From Hansfordia pulvinata (lineage: Eukaryota; Ascomycota; Sordariomycetes; Xylariales): a DNA stretch of 64,000 nucleotides. Shown here piece by piece: positions 10,471 through 26,593 of the stretch; the stretch's first letter is position 1, and every line of letters starts with the position of its first letter. The notes beneath the pieces were generated by a model. It ran no database searches. It was not told the DNA's origin and saw only the letters and a program-made list of their open reading frames with translations. Location: assembly GCA_006538405.1 (NCBI GenBank), contig BJKQ01000004.1, positions 496,001-560,000 on the forward strand, read 5' to 3'. The position numbers and the translations under genes are program-made.

Positions 10471-13079
10471 ATACCGTGGGTAATATGGGCTCGTCATACC
10501 TGGGCGCGTTCTCTGTTATATACATAATACGGTATCTTTTGATATAGTAACCTCTCCGGGCATGAACAGGAGAAGGCAGCTCGCACAGGGCGGGCCGGTA
10601 AACTCAATACGCCCACCCCCGGACCGCCGTCCTGTGAATAAGCCACTGCCACGAGTCTCGGACCCCCGCGGCGTCGTTGAAGGCCGGCCGTCCAAGGGTC
10701 GGTCAGTCAGCCCGTCCGGCCCCGGGCGTTCGCCGGGTTGACCAGGTATCTTCGCCCGATCGTGGCGCCCGGCGTATGCGTGTACGAGTACGTGTGCGTG
10801 TACAAGTGACGTCGCTGTTCATCCGTCCGTCCAACGCGGACTTGGAAGAGGGAGAGGAGGTAGCAGAGGCGTTTGAGTGAATCGGAAAACGCATATTTGT
10901 CTTTGGTGTCGATGTCATGCAAGTTTGGGCCGGCAGTGCGCAAGAGACGGGGTGGAAAGAAAATGGGTATATGTGCGAGAGAAGGGCGGAAGAAAGATGT
11001 GCTTCTTTTCTTTTCTTCTTTTTTTTTTCTTCTTCGTTTTCTTCTTTTTTTTCTCTGCGGCCCCCACTACTTGTTCACTTCGTCCCCCTCCCCCCAAAAA
11101 CTCACCCCCTCATATCACCACTTCGCTCTATAGTACTCGTACTACAGCCGGGTGGTCGTCTATCGGCCTGGCAGACCGGTAAGATATTAATAAAAGTGAT
11201 ATACTTCTTCTTGCGGCCTGGGGCGTTGGGGGCCGACCGGCCGGCGGTGGCAACCCACTCGCAAAAGACGAAGGCGTTATTACTGCCGCTTTTTCCGACA
11301 GCACCATACCGGCCGCGAACGGCTGCAGAACCCGAGTCCGAGAGGTAGGCCCAACCCGAGGCGGACGGCGACGAAGTCAACGACGACAACGACGACAACG
11401 ACGCCGCCGCCGCCGCCGCCAGAGCAGCCCAGATTCGCCCCGGAGAGCATGCCGGATAACCGCGGTGGACGCAGTACGCAGTAGTTAGTGTAGAGGCGGC
11501 TGACCGGGCGGCATCAGGCGTGGGGATGACTGATAGTAAGAGACCAACCTACGTGTACCTGTACGAACGAGTCCTCCGTACGAGTAGGCGCGGCGGGATG
11601 CGCCCAGAGAAACAGGCTGCTTGCTGCCGGGCCGGGAGCGAAGGAAGAAAAGAAGGCGAGTGCGGAGAGTCACTGTGCGACAGAAGCGAAGAGTGCGTCG
11701 GTTGAGCACCCCTAGCGTAGAATCCGCCGGGGACCTTTCTAGAAGTTCGATCAAGCCCGCCTCCGCGGATGTATGTATGTAGGCTCGGAACAATCAGGCG
11801 CAAGCCAGTTATACTCTGTACGAGTAGCCGTAGCCGTCTTCCAGCAGTATACCCTCCTCCCCTCTCAAAGTCGAGTGCAGGGCGGAACCTCAAGGTCCTC
11901 GGGGTCGGCAACCCCTTGAAGAGTCCTAGATTGACTTACCGAGTATATACTCCCTACATGGAGACACGGCACCTACCTATGTACCTCAGCAGCTACAAGC
12001 TGCCCGGTTGGCTTAGGCATGTAACCAGATAGCATCGGACAACGTCTCCGTCTCCTTAAAAAGGCGCGACCAAGCCGCGCCGCAGGTCCTGCTCTCGTCG
12101 GGGCGAACCATCACTTGTGACGAGGTGTTTTTTTCCAGGCGGGGATGCGCGGGAAGGAAGACAGACAGCGATCCACCGCTCGCTTCCCAGAGCCTCATTC
12201 ACCCAAGTCCCTGATCTACCAAGTGTAATAAATAAGTCAGCAACGGACTTACTCTAGCCCAAGGTTGGTAAAGAAGAGGATGCCAACGGCCGCGTCGCCC
12301 CTCCTGTCGTGGCAAACTCGTTGAAAAATGGAGCCCGGGGTTCGGGCAAAGCCACGCCTGCGCAGCAACTCGCCGCCGCCGCAAATTCCCCCCCCCCACA
12401 TGGCCACCGCCATACGACCCTCACCGTCACGCTCCATAGACAGCGTCTCTTAACACGCGTCGGCCGGGCTGCGCATGACTCGTAGCTGGGCGGGGGTGGG
12501 AACAGCTTGCTTTTTTGGCTACAAACTGCGCATGTCTTCCGGACCCGTGTATGATATCGGGCATTGGGAGCCGGACTGTTCAGCCCGATTTTGGCTGCCT
12601 TGACGCCGGCTTACGGCGTGCAGAACCAAGTTCAGGGCCAAGAGCCGGGGTCCGAGAGCCCAGTGACCGAAGGGCATGGGAAAGCTGTGCTATGAAGAAA
12701 AAGAGCCATGTCGCGCCTGCTACACGGCCCGGCTAGATCGGGCCGCGTCGTCTACTAGTATTCGGGACCCTCCAGCAATCGGCAGGCCCGAAATGCGATT
12801 CATAGGGACGGACGGCCATATCCTAGTTAGTAAGCGCATGGCGCAGCACGTAGAGTCGCCAATGGCAAAGTAACAAGCATGGGGCGCTCCGCCCGGTTCA
12901 AGGGTCGAGCAAAGCCCCAAGAGGCGAGTCCTGACAAAAGTTCCTGAAAGCTGTTTGCGGGCGGGGTAGGGAATTTCTTTCCGTTTCAGGGACCATAGTA
13001 TGCGGTGCACTCTCATCTTCACCGTGGCAAACCACCCGGCGTGAGGGCGACTGAGGCGTTCGCGGTCGGCCGAGAAGGC

Positions 13080-13100
13080 GGGGGGGGGGGGGGGGGGGGG
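13080..13100 (+). repeat. Homopolymer G21
   Basis: Twenty-one consecutive G. Comparable G or C runs of 21-23 occur at 15139, 16202, 36092 and 53918. Confidence 0.9.
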
Positions 13101-13602
13101 CGCCGCGCGATCACTTATTGAAGCTGACGGATCCGGTCTAGCTATAGAGTTATAAATACAGAGTAGGCTTCATTCGGAAGATATTCTACTCCAGCGGCTG
13201 GGCCACAGAGTACAACTCTGACTGGCCTTAATAATAAGGCCTTGAAAGCAGGGTCTCACCGAGGTGGAAAGGTGTCTTTGCCACTGGGCTTAGCGAGGGT
13301 GGCAATCCGTAGATGTGCTCGTATACGAGATACACGTCGCAAAACGGGATATACTGCCTACCTGAGAGGTGAAGTGCGAGGTGACTAACGCGAGACCTCT
13401 TGCGCCCCAAGAGCGGCGAATGAGGATACGCCCGTCGTGGTGGGCAACGGAGGTTCGCAAAGGCAAAGCCCATTCGGAAGGGCCTGGGCCGCGTTCATTC
13501 AGCATTCTCCGTCGGCCAAAGGGGGCAACCGTGATCCAGAGGTAGTATGGAAAGACCCCGAGTCCGGAAGGCTGAGGGTTCCTTGCTGCGGCCGCCAGAA
13601 TC

Positions 13603-13608
13603 TATAAA
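13603..13608 (+). promoter_or_regulatory. TATA box of the 106-residue secreted-protein gene
   Basis: TATAAA lies 185 bp before the start codon and is followed by a pyrimidine/CA-rich leader of the kind found upstream of well-expressed fungal genes. Role inferred from position. Confidence 0.5.
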
Positions 13609-13792
13609 GACATCACACTCCGATGGCCTTGGGAACACATGATTCTCCCACACCAGACTCCTCAACATCATCACTTGCCTTGCCTACCTACTTACTCAAC
13701 ACGCTCGAGCCCGCCCGCCTCACCAGCAAACAAGCGTCCCTCCCTCCCACACCCTACTACATCTTACCCAAGCGTAAGAACCCAAAACAACA

Positions 13793-14113
13793 ATGCAGCT
13801 CAGCTTCCTGACTCTGGCCCTGGGCGTGGCGTCCCAGCTTGCGCTGTGCGCCCCGACCGCGGCGCCCGCAGGCGTCTCCGCCGGAGTCCTCGAGGCCAGG
13901 ATGGGCCAGGAGTTCAGCAGCCTCGGGAGGGGCGTGGACAAGATCCTGGACATCCTTGTCGAATCGAAGGCCAGGGACATGCTGAAGGAGGAGGCCAAGA
14001 ACGACCCCGCGATCAAGGAGCTCGCCAAGGAAAGCGGATCCAAGTACAGGAAAGCCATCGACGACTACGTCGAGCAGGGCATGAAGTCCTGGGAGACCAA
14101 GAAGCACGACTAG
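13793..14113 (+). CDS. Small secreted protein, Cys-free mature part
   Basis: A 106-residue single-exon frame. Residues 1-19 form a textbook signal peptide (MQLSFLTLALGVASQLALC) with likely cleavage after Cys/Ala near residue 19-20. The mature part has no cysteine and is mostly predicted amphipathic helix, rich in Lys, Glu, Asp and Ala (for example DKILDILVESKARDMLKEEA). I do not recognise a family. A TATA box and CA/CT-rich leader precede it and the start codon sits in a good fungal context (ACAACAATG), so it is probably expressed. It could be a secreted effector-like or cell-surface peptide; function is unknown. Confidence 0.7.
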   Translation: MQLSFLTLALGVASQLALCAPTAAPAGVSAGVLEARMGQEFSSLGRGVDKILDILVESKARDMLKEEAKNDPAIKELAKESGSKYRKAIDDYVEQGMKSWETKKHD

Positions 14114-15138
14114 GTTTCCATATACTGCTACGGTCAAGGAAGTCGGACAAACACCCGCCACGAGTGTTAAGGGCTACTACACCTTTACGGCGGGGACATG
14201 GCGGGCAGCCGAGAAGGAAAAGAGAAAAATTAAAATAGATAGAGAATATGGGAAGAAAGGAGAAGACATAGACGACAAACATATAGACGCCATAGAAAGC
14301 GAGATTAGAGAAAGGGGGAAAGAGAGAGTAAGGAGGGTTGGGAGGAAAAAAGAAGGAGTTTAGAAATGAAACTCCCTGTACGGTACCACCATTACGCCTT
14401 TTGAATAATGAGTGAATGAATAGTGTCGCCTGAGCCATAAAGCCATCGTTCGTTTGATTCTTCAACAGGTCATGAGCATCGTGAAGTAAAATATGGCTTG
14501 TTCGTTTGTAGCTGGAGACGCAACCTCATCCATAGCAGTGCAGGCCAGTCCCAAGGTACAGCGGCACGCCGGCTGTGTGGGGCGTATCGCCACACCCACC
14601 TCTTCTTACCTAACTTCGTACTTTACTTCCATGTAAGTTTATTAATGGATTATTGGGCGAAAACGCGGTAGTAAGAAAGAGTAGGGGGGAGGGGGGGAAG
14701 ACCTCTCGGCTTGGGCCTGCGCGGACGCAGCCGCGATCACCTCGTAGAACTGTAGGTATCAGTCCTTGAAAATTGATGTTCCTCCAGCTACAGCAGCTCG
14801 TGCCCTTGCGGCTCAGAGGTCGTCGCCCTCGCACAGAGAATCGCCGTCCGGACGAGCAGGGACCCCCGCGTAATTGTTACAGGTACCTTACCTGACCTGA
14901 GGTAGCCGGTTGCCGTCGGCCAAACCTATCCCCAGCTTTTTGCCCCATCGGCGAATGTCCGAACGAGCAAAGCATACCGTAGGTAGGTACCCTGCCTGGT
15001 GGCCGGCAGAACGAATAGACGTCCGCCCCTCCTCTCCTCCCCCGCATGGCCACATGGCGACGGACGCACGAAAAGACAATGGGGATCGGGAGGCCAGGGC
15101 GGAGCGGGACGGGACTTGATCCGGCGATCAAATAAGAA

Positions 15139-15159
15139 GGGGGGGGGGGGGGGGGGGGG
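15139..15159 (+). repeat. Homopolymer G21
   Basis: Twenty-one consecutive G in gene-free DNA. Confidence 0.9.
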
Positions 15160-16201
15160 CGATGTTTACCCCGGGGCGTCTTCGTCTCGGCTTCTCGAGG
15201 CACCCCGCCTCCCCTTCCCTCCCCGGTTCTGGCCCGCCGCGAGAATGTCACGGCCCGCGCGCGGCCAACCTCGGCGCCAGGCCCAGAGTCTAGTCCCGGC
15301 CAGCCAGCCTGCCTCGGGTAGGACGAGTATGTGGGCGGACTGTGCCAAAGGGCGCGAGCATCGCATCGTGGAAGACACGGCGCGGACGGACGGTGGAACA
15401 GCCGTGCCTCACTGCGCAGTCACGGCATGCAAGCAAGGGGGCGTCATATACCTCCCTCGTGCCTAAGTGGTTACCTGCATACATCTAATACTTTGCCTTA
15501 GGTACTGTACCAACTTACACACATACACACACATACACACCAGACACACACACATGGGATCCCGCCTCGGCATTGAACTAACATCCCGGCCGGATGGAGC
15601 AGGGACATCGGGCTGGTCGTCTCGCCCCTGCGGACCAGGAATCGCCCGCCCTTGAGCAAGCTGCAGCACAGCTCTGACAGATGGATGGGGTCGGGAAATG
15701 CATACCTACAAGCAGAGGTACTTCAGTTGTGGCACGCAGGGCAGTATGGGGACGGATATGGGGGACATCCTGATGGGGATATGGGGTTTCCATCTGCCGG
15801 GCGGCGCCGGGTCCAGGCTCGGGTAGAATCGTAAACGGACAGCCAGGCCAGACCAGCCCGAGCTCGATTTCCCGTCCCGCCGTCCCTCGCGCCCCCGAGC
15901 TTCCCCATCGACCCGTGGGCGAACCCGGGTGATTCCCGTCGACGCGACGGGGATCCGCGACAAGGCTGCAGCCAAAAAGCACCCAAACTGCGCAGTCCGC
16001 GGCGGGCGGCCATGCGGACGGACGCGCAGGCACAGGCCGGTCGGTACCTGCACGATACATCTGATCGTTTGCATGCATTCATTCATTCTAGCTGGTCGTC
16101 CGGGGCGAGGCTGCGCGCGCGCGGCTGTCAAACGACGACATCGTGAGAGCCTCACCTTGGCTGTTCTACCTTCGCTACCTACCTATCCCCTATTAAACAG
16201 G

Positions 16202-16224
16202 CCCCCCCCCCCCCCCCCCCCCCC
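16202..16224 (+). repeat. Homopolymer C23
   Basis: Twenty-three consecutive C in gene-free DNA. Confidence 0.9.
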
Positions 16225-19200
16225 TTCCCCCTTACCTTGCCCCTGTACCTTGTGTAGGAAGACTCTGCCTGCTTTCTCACACAAGGCCTCCCACATCCAA
16301 GACACCCAGCCTAGCTCAGCGACATCGGCACGGCCAGTAAAATTTGGCCGTGCATGTGCCCGCCCGCCCAGGCCATGCGCCATTTTTTTTATTCCGTCGT
16401 CGCAGAGGATGATGAGACGGAGGGGGGCACGGGGCCAAGCAGAAGGGCACCACCGACATAGGCACCGCTTTCGGTGGCAGGCAGCCTACCCACTACCGAA
16501 CTAACTTGGTCCGGGTAATCCGTAGGCCAGGGCAGATTGCCATGTACGAGTAGGGCGCAGGCCCGTCTGTCGAGAGCGCGCCCGCGCACTGTCCTGGAAG
16601 CGCCGGATAACGGCAGAGCCAGTCCCGGCCACACGTGTGCTGTGCTGTGGCTCCAGCCCTGCTCGTACGAGTACCTCAAGCCTGACTAATGGGTGGCCAT
16701 CCAGAGGAAAACCACGGGACTGATACCAATCGCAGTGATAATAATAATAATGACATCGACAAATCGCCTTGTCATATGTGGATTGAGCTATTTGTGGCAG
16801 CACAGGACGGGCGGAGGGTCCCCTAATGACGAGGACCCTGCCGGGCACGTCGTCACTTGGCGTGTGCATCACTGCTGCTGCTGCTGCTGCTGCTGATGTC
16901 CCCGTTGCCTACAGTTTTGACTTGCTATCCACACAGGCCGACCGACAGCGTGGATTAAATCGTGGCGGATGTCTGGGCGGAAGCTGGGCGGACGTCTGGG
17001 CAGTCTGGGCGGGCTCGTCGGATCGGCAGTGTGATGAGGGCAGGCCGCATGACGGGCAGAGCCTTGCCGCACCCCCCAAATCAACCATCAACGGTGATGA
17101 CCGTGGGATACGAGTTAGGTAGGTAGATAGCAATTTACTCGATTCGATTGGACATGTAGCACATCCGTCTGCGCTATTCCTGCCAGCTGCCCATGCCCGA
17201 TGCAAGCCTGACTCTGTGCTGCCGCGGACACGGCTGGCAAGATGCAGCCCCAGCGGTGGACTTGACTGGACTGACTGGACAGGGCGGGCAGAGCGCGATA
17301 CGGAGCCTTGGAGGGGCTCTCTTGTGGTGGTGCATGTGGTGGGATGCCCCGCAGCTCGAGGTCACTCAGAGGTACCTTGGCTGGACATTCATCGGAATGG
17401 ATCCGCCAGGCACCTCGAAACGCCCAGACTGCCGTCCCGTCGCGGCCAAGACGGTCGGTGCCCGTTACAGAGGAACGGACCTCCACCGCAGGTGACAACT
17501 TCCACAGGTGGGCATTGACACAGCCTTCAATTCTGGTCACAGACTGGACTCTCTAGGTATACTTGGTACTGATAACTCGTGCGGATGTTCCACCTCCAGG
17601 CTGGACTGACGCATCTCCCCGGGCACCGGAGCCAAGTGAGCGGCAGTGCCCCCCACCTGCGGCGTAATCTGGCTGCCCGGTGTGGCCGGGCGGGCCAGGG
17701 ATCGCTGGCCGAGCTGGAGGGGCGTAACTGTGTTGGGGCTGGGCCGTGTGTGCCTACGAGTATTCGCGCATCATCAAGGTCGGCCCATGGCTGCCAAGCT
17801 CTGGGCCGCCGGCCACCCAAACACGGGCCCCCAAGCCGCTCGTGTTACTCATGTAGGAACGGGCAGGCTGGAGGGTGCTGGCATGGATGGATTACGGATT
17901 ACCCGTGGATGCGTCTGGTAGGTCTTCCCCGACGAGATCGGGATGGACTGTCATCAGCCAGAGCCGGCACCGTATGCATCAGGCACATCCACCAGTGACT
18001 TGAAGGTATTTAGTCCGGCCTCTCTGCCACATCCCACCCCTCCTCTCTTCTTCTTTCTCCCGAGAACCATCTTCGCATCTCTTGCCACTATTTTCCCAAC
18101 GCCCTAAACAGAAAACATCCAGAGGTAAGTGAATTCATTGTATGATTCCATGTCATTATTGCTCGGTCCCTTTCTATTCTGCCACTGCCATTCCACCTTC
18201 CATTGGGAATACTGCTCTCCAGAGGGGGGCTCTGCATGGGGCAAGGTCCAGTGCCCTTAGCTCAAGTACCCAGTGACCTGCAACGACCCGTCCTCCGTCG
18301 CTCGAGCACACTACCCCGCTATCGTCATAGCCCACCCGCCTCCAGCAGGAAGGCAGGGGGAAAAAAAAAACTTTCTTTCCCAAGCTGCTGGGAGATGGAT
18401 GGATCAACAAATCCATCGGAACCCATCTGCCCATGCGCTACACCTGCCCCTCCACCCCGCTCTCGCCAAACTGGACCCTGTCCGCCGCTCTCGGTGCGCG
18501 TACCAGGCAAGCTCCAGCCGCCGGGCGCTGGAGCTGGCAACGGATGGCTTCACGGCATGACCACCCTGGCGGGGTGCGCAGCAACCGAGTCCCTGCATTA
18601 CGCCGGTGGGCATCGCATCGAGCGGGCTGCCCGGATTCTCAGCGCTTGACCTTGGCGGGCATCACAAGCCCCCAGGGACCAAGATACACTGCGAAGCCGG
18701 CGGGTGCGCATGCGCAGCGCATCTCTCTCGTCTCACGACTGGACTGCGCGCCGATGACCGGCTGAACGCGCCGCGGCCGGCCTTGCATGCATGACAGACA
18801 CTGTGACAGCCGGCCCAGCGCAGGACAGCGCAGGACAGCGCGGCGACAGGGCACGAGCCGCAGCACATTCGGGCTGTTAGAGGTCTCCATGTGCCCCGGC
18901 ACCCTGTCCAAGCAATCCCAGGTGCCCATGCTCGCGGTGCCGTCAGGCCACTCGGCCGTTCCATGCCAGATCCGTCGATGAGGCGGCTTGGCTGGGTGGG
19001 ACGGCCGCTGTCGTCGAGCAGAGCTCCCCCATCCAGGTTCTTCCATTGTTGCCCGGCGCCCAAGCCTCCCGCCTGCGTTCCTGCCTCCTGTGCTGCCAGC
19101 TGGAGCTGTCCCCGGGGCGCCTGCCTGCTTGCCCCTCCTCTGCTCCTGCCCGCCCGCTCCGGTCTTGGCCTGCTCCGGTTTGCCGCTTCCAGACACTTCT

Positions 19201-19419
19201 GATACGCGTTCCTGCCACCCACCCCTCCTCCACTCGCGGGCTCAACACCTCAACACTGGACTGGACTCAAAAGTATCGGCCCCCTTCTTGCCCCCAAGCA
19301 GTACCTCTACCTGAGGTCCCCCCTCGTTGCAAGCTCAGGTACCCTTACCCAGCGCCTGCCAGGCCTTGCACGTCCCAACCCCTCCAATCGTACTCGTACT
19401 CGACCTCTCCCACCAGTCA

Positions 19420-20634
<1,215 letters not shown>

Positions 20635-21175
20635 CTCTCCAAGCTCTGATCCTATTAGGTGGGGTACACCGGTATGATCTCGGCAAGGTGAAGCCAATTA
20701 ATGAAAAAAAGAGAAATAATCCATAAAAATGTGAAAAGGCCAGAGGTGTCTTCGCGAGCAGAAGGAGGAAAAACATTCTTCTCGGCGTGGGTCACGAGAC
20801 ATGTATTATGCATGGGGCTGTCAACGATACAGCCAAACTGGTCACATAGCATGGATCGATGATGAATGAATAGAATTCCCTTTGTGATGACCACGACAAG
20901 TACCGTCTCCCACCTGATGACTATCGCCACGTGATGGTTCCCAAGTAGTACCGATCGCTGCTGGTTGAGGGTTAAGGCCCTGAACCACTCGTTCTGCTAT
21001 TGCGTATCGCGTATTGCACACGGTACATTCAATAAATATGGGCCGGCAGATGTAGCATTCCATTGAGCTACTTACCTAAGCTATAATAGGCTAGCTGAGC
21101 ATTACAGACTATGAGCCCTGAATTACAGGCTGTAAGCCCTAAAATACAGGGGATAACCACCTATTTCAATACCGT

Positions 21176-21218
21176 GCGTTACCGAAGGGTCACCTAAGAG
21201 GAGGGTCTTCGGTAACGC
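21176..21218. repeat. Inverted repeat (hairpin) inside the element
   Basis: GCGTTACCGAAG and its exact reverse complement CTTCGGTAACGC are separated by 19 bases. Confidence 0.85.
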
Positions 21219-21425
21219 AGCATAAACCTCGTAAAAGCCCGTAAAGCAGGCTATTAAGCCATTTTAAGGACCCTTATTAGCCTGGTACTTGCTAAGACGT
21301 AGCATAAGTGTGTATAAAGGTAATATGCTTTTATACCCGGAGTTAACCGGTACTTCAGAAAAAAGTGGCTAAAATGAGTAAAAGATCGACAGCTTCAATA
21401 CGCAATACCCGATAGCAGCACGAGT

Positions 21426-21507
21426 GGTTCAGGGCCTAAGACCTATACTTGGGTTGGGTCTAGTGAGGTTCAGGGCCTAAGACCTATACTTGGGTTGGGT
21501 CTAGTGA
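21426..21507 (+). repeat. Perfect 41-bp tandem duplication
   Basis: Two identical 41-bp units, 21426-21466 and 21467-21507, each starting GGTTCAGGGCCTAAG and ending TCTAGTGA. The first overlaps the right inverted repeat of the candidate element. Confidence 0.95.
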
Positions 21508-21725
21508 TTTGGCGCAGCGTGTGGATTTGGGAGGGCGTTCGGGCCTATCTACGGCTGCTTACGTCACAACTCGTTCAATTGGCTTTCACGAAGTAGAAGT
21601 TACCGCTGGACAAGACGTCGCTGTACGTTCAGGGAAGTAAGACGATCGCAGCGACAGCACATGAATCCCACTCCTGGGGATGATGAATTCTCAGTAACGA
21701 TCGCAATACGTGGAGGCGATTATGG

Positions 21726-21763
<38 letters not shown>
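21726..21763 (+). repeat. CT/TA microsatellite
   Basis: A run of CT dinucleotides passes directly into a run of TA dinucleotides. Confidence 0.9.
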
Positions 21764-21764
<1 letters not shown>

Positions 21765-22638
21765 ATGTGTATTCCTTGACAACAGGAAGCTAAAACATGA
21801 CACCACTCCAGGCACCACGTTGGGAGTGGGGGTCCTACGAGCTTACTTGGCAGGATGGGCGCTGGCAGGCAGATGGTAGGAAACGGGGTCTTGTCTTGGA
21901 AACGACGAAGAACATGCGGAGCGTTGAGAGGAGGAGGGGGGGGGGTGGGGTTCGCTCCAAGCGACGTGACATACCTAGATTCTGATCACTACGAGGACGG
22001 GACTCGCTCTCTTGCCGCTGCCGGGGTCTACGAGTACTCACGGCTGGGAGCGATGATGGCACGTGGCGTTTCGAGGGTTGAAATGGCCATTTTGTAAGAT
22101 TGGAGGAGGTGATAGTGGTGGTCGTGGCGAGGCAAGGTCGGCGGGAGTGGCTACGCGTGGCTCGCAAGGCATGCTGCCGGCGGCGGCGAGCCGGTTTCCG
22201 CTCAGCAAGGGGAGACAGGTCCTTGGGTGGGAATGGTGGGAATCGTCGCTGCTCGATCCCAACTACAATGCCGTGGCATCTGTCCTCCAGACTTCAGACG
22301 TCGGAACATTGGCACGTGCTCGCACAGCATGGCCTCGAAGGCATGCTTGCTTCCCAGCCGGTGGTGTCATCCTTCTATTCATCTCCACGGTAAAGGGTCA
22401 TATGTTACAAGCCATCTGTATCCCGCGGTCTGCAAAAAAGAAAGCCCCTTCCCGCCGCTCGATTCCTGAACTTCCTGCGCGCGCCTTCCGTCTTTTTAGG
22501 GGGGGTGAGGCTGTATCCACAAGAACGCCATTGAAATGATGAAATTACCCATCACAAGAGAACATCAAAAATAGAGACCCAGAACCAAGAAACGCAGAAA
22601 TCTAAGGCTACAATGGCATGCATGACAGACCTCGCCTA

Positions 22639-25004
<2,366 letters not shown>

Positions 25005-25951
25005 ATGGACGCGTTCGCATCCGGCGGCGCAGAGGGCGCAACGACGGTTGTGCTGACAACGTCGATCCTGACCTTCGTCTCGGGCTTCATGCTTGGTGTC
25101 TACTCCATCCGCGGCTGGATGTTCGTGTCGCCCGAGCTGGCCGACGAACGCCACCGCGCGTACAACGACCCCGTCGAGAGCGACGAGTCCGATGTCGACG
25201 TTGCCGACTCCCTTCTCGACCACGCACCCAACTGGACCAACGGCGAGGAGGCCGACCGTCGCGACGGCCTGCGCCAGCGCAACAAGCCGAAGGATGCCGC
25301 CAAGACCATTGAGACTGGCGCTGGTGAGATCAAGGGCGCCGAAAGCTCCAGAAGGGGCGGCAAGAGCAGCAAGAAGAACAGCAGACCGCAGCCCGAGAGC
25401 AGCGACGACGACAGCGAAGATGACCAAGAACCCCTCGACCTCGCCAACACCAAGTCCTCCGCCAACGAAGAGTGCAAGCTTGTCCTCGTGGTCCGCACTG
25501 ATCTCGGCATGACTAAGGGTAAGCATTTCTCTCCCCGTGTCCCCCTCTCCCGACGATACAGAAGAAAGCACCCGACACCCGACCCACCACTGACACCCTA
25601 CCCACACCGACAGGCAAGATCGCCGCGCAGTGCAGCCACGCCACCCTGGCGTGTTATAAGAAGCTCACGGCCCTGTCCCGTCTGCCCTCAACGAACCCCT
25701 CAGCGACCCGCGCCGCCGAACTGCTGCGCCGCTGGGAGCGCCGCGGCCAGGCCAAGATCGCCGTCCAGGTCAAGTCCGAGGCCGAGCTCGTGGAGCTGCA
25801 GAAGCGCGCGCGCGGGCTGGGCGTCGCTGCCGAGACTATCGCCGACGCCGGCCGCACGCAGATCGACGCGGGCAGCCTGACAGTCCTGGGCGTCGGGCCC
25901 GCACCCAAGAGCCTCGTCGACCAGATCACCGGCGGGCTTAAGCTGCTGTGA
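25005..25951 (+). CDS. pth2: Peptidyl-tRNA hydrolase Pth2, membrane-anchored form
   Basis: Pth2 cleaves peptidyl-tRNA released from stalled ribosomes. Exons 25005-25518 and 25614-25951 give 283 residues. Residues about 12-36 form one hydrophobic segment (VLTTSILTFVSGFMLGVYS), matching the membrane anchor of mitochondrial-outer-membrane Pth2/Bit1 proteins. A charged Ser/Asp/Glu/Lys-rich linker with a poly-acidic patch follows, then the Pth2 domain: CKLVLVVRTDLGMTKGKIAA, QCSHATLACYKKL (conserved His), and TIADAGRTQIDAGS near the C-terminus. The linker is long compared with animal Pth2. The intron (GTAAGC to CAG) falls inside the first domain motif at a Gly codon. Confidence 0.95.
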
Positions 25952-26593
25952 GGCGGCGGGAGTGGTGGCGCAGAGGTTGTGGTCGGACTATACTTGCAGA
26001 GGCAGACAAAAGGGGGGACCCAGAGCCTGCGGGAGTAGAGGGTTGCCTTGATCGTCAAAGGACCAGTCGCCCGGAGCAGGTCCCTGCGCGAGCTGCCTGT
26101 TGATATCATGCGAAGTGGAACTTGGAGAAGGGGCGTTTACTGTACAATCTGACCAGCATACGACGCGCACGCAACATACATAGACAGTGTGCACCGAATA
26201 GACACTCGTATTCTCAAACAACGACCGCTAGAGGGGCGGAATGGGCTTCTGAGGTGCGAAAGAGGTGCGGAAGGCAAAGCACATTTCGTGTTCTTCCGGA
26301 TCTTTCTTACTAATTGCAGTCGTATGATGGTCTTCGGACACGATCAAATGGACTTCAAAGTAAATTCTTTACTACGTCGAGCTGTGAGTCTCATCTCGTG
26401 ACATCGCGGAGCCATGTTTGGCACCTCAGTCCCGCTCATGGTGGGTGGCTTCAAACAGCGAACAAATGTACGTTGGGGCTGCGTTCATTGCCGTTGCTCG
26501 TAGTACCGTATGTTACATTGCACCTTGGCGAACCAGCCGACTGTGTTCATTAGACTTGGGTATACCGTGTGGACTCAGTGTCCATCAAATAAA
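25952..26593. other. Intergenic, convergent 3' ends
   Basis: PTH2 and the GYF-protein gene converge here. Nothing else seen. Confidence 0.65.

Larger units (their letters stand above)
10471..13792. other. Gene-poor intergenic region
   Basis: No convincing gene. Contains a pyrimidine-rich tract (about 11000-11100), several TACGAGTA words (10783, 11133, 11577, 11817), and a G21 run at 13080-13100. From 13600 it is the promoter and leader of the secreted-protein gene. Confidence 0.5.
20972..21507. mobile_element. MITE-like inverted-repeat element (candidate)
   Basis: About 46-bp imperfect terminal inverted repeats flank a non-coding, AT-richer interior: the left arm 20972-21017 (starting TTAAGGCCCTGAACCACTCG) matches the reverse complement of 21395-21440 with a few differences. 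The right arm continues into a perfect 41-bp tandem duplication. The interior has no open frame of note but has a hairpin with 12-bp perfect arms (21176-21187 and 21207-21218). Length, terminal inverted repeats and lack of coding capacity fit a non-autonomous DNA transposon relic. I could not define target-site duplications, and the family is unknown. Confidence 0.6.
20635..22638. other. Intergenic region holding an inverted-repeat element
   Basis: Contains GAPDH 3' sequence, the MITE-like element (see separate entry), a CT/TA microsatellite at about 21727-21763, and the downstream region of RVB2. Short frames at 21.6-22.5 kb show no protein features. Confidence 0.6.

Noticed and set aside
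10910..11180. Phe-rich frames near 11 kb as a membrane protein
   Set aside because: They arise from a poly-pyrimidine tract read in two frames; no start context or downstream coding sequence.
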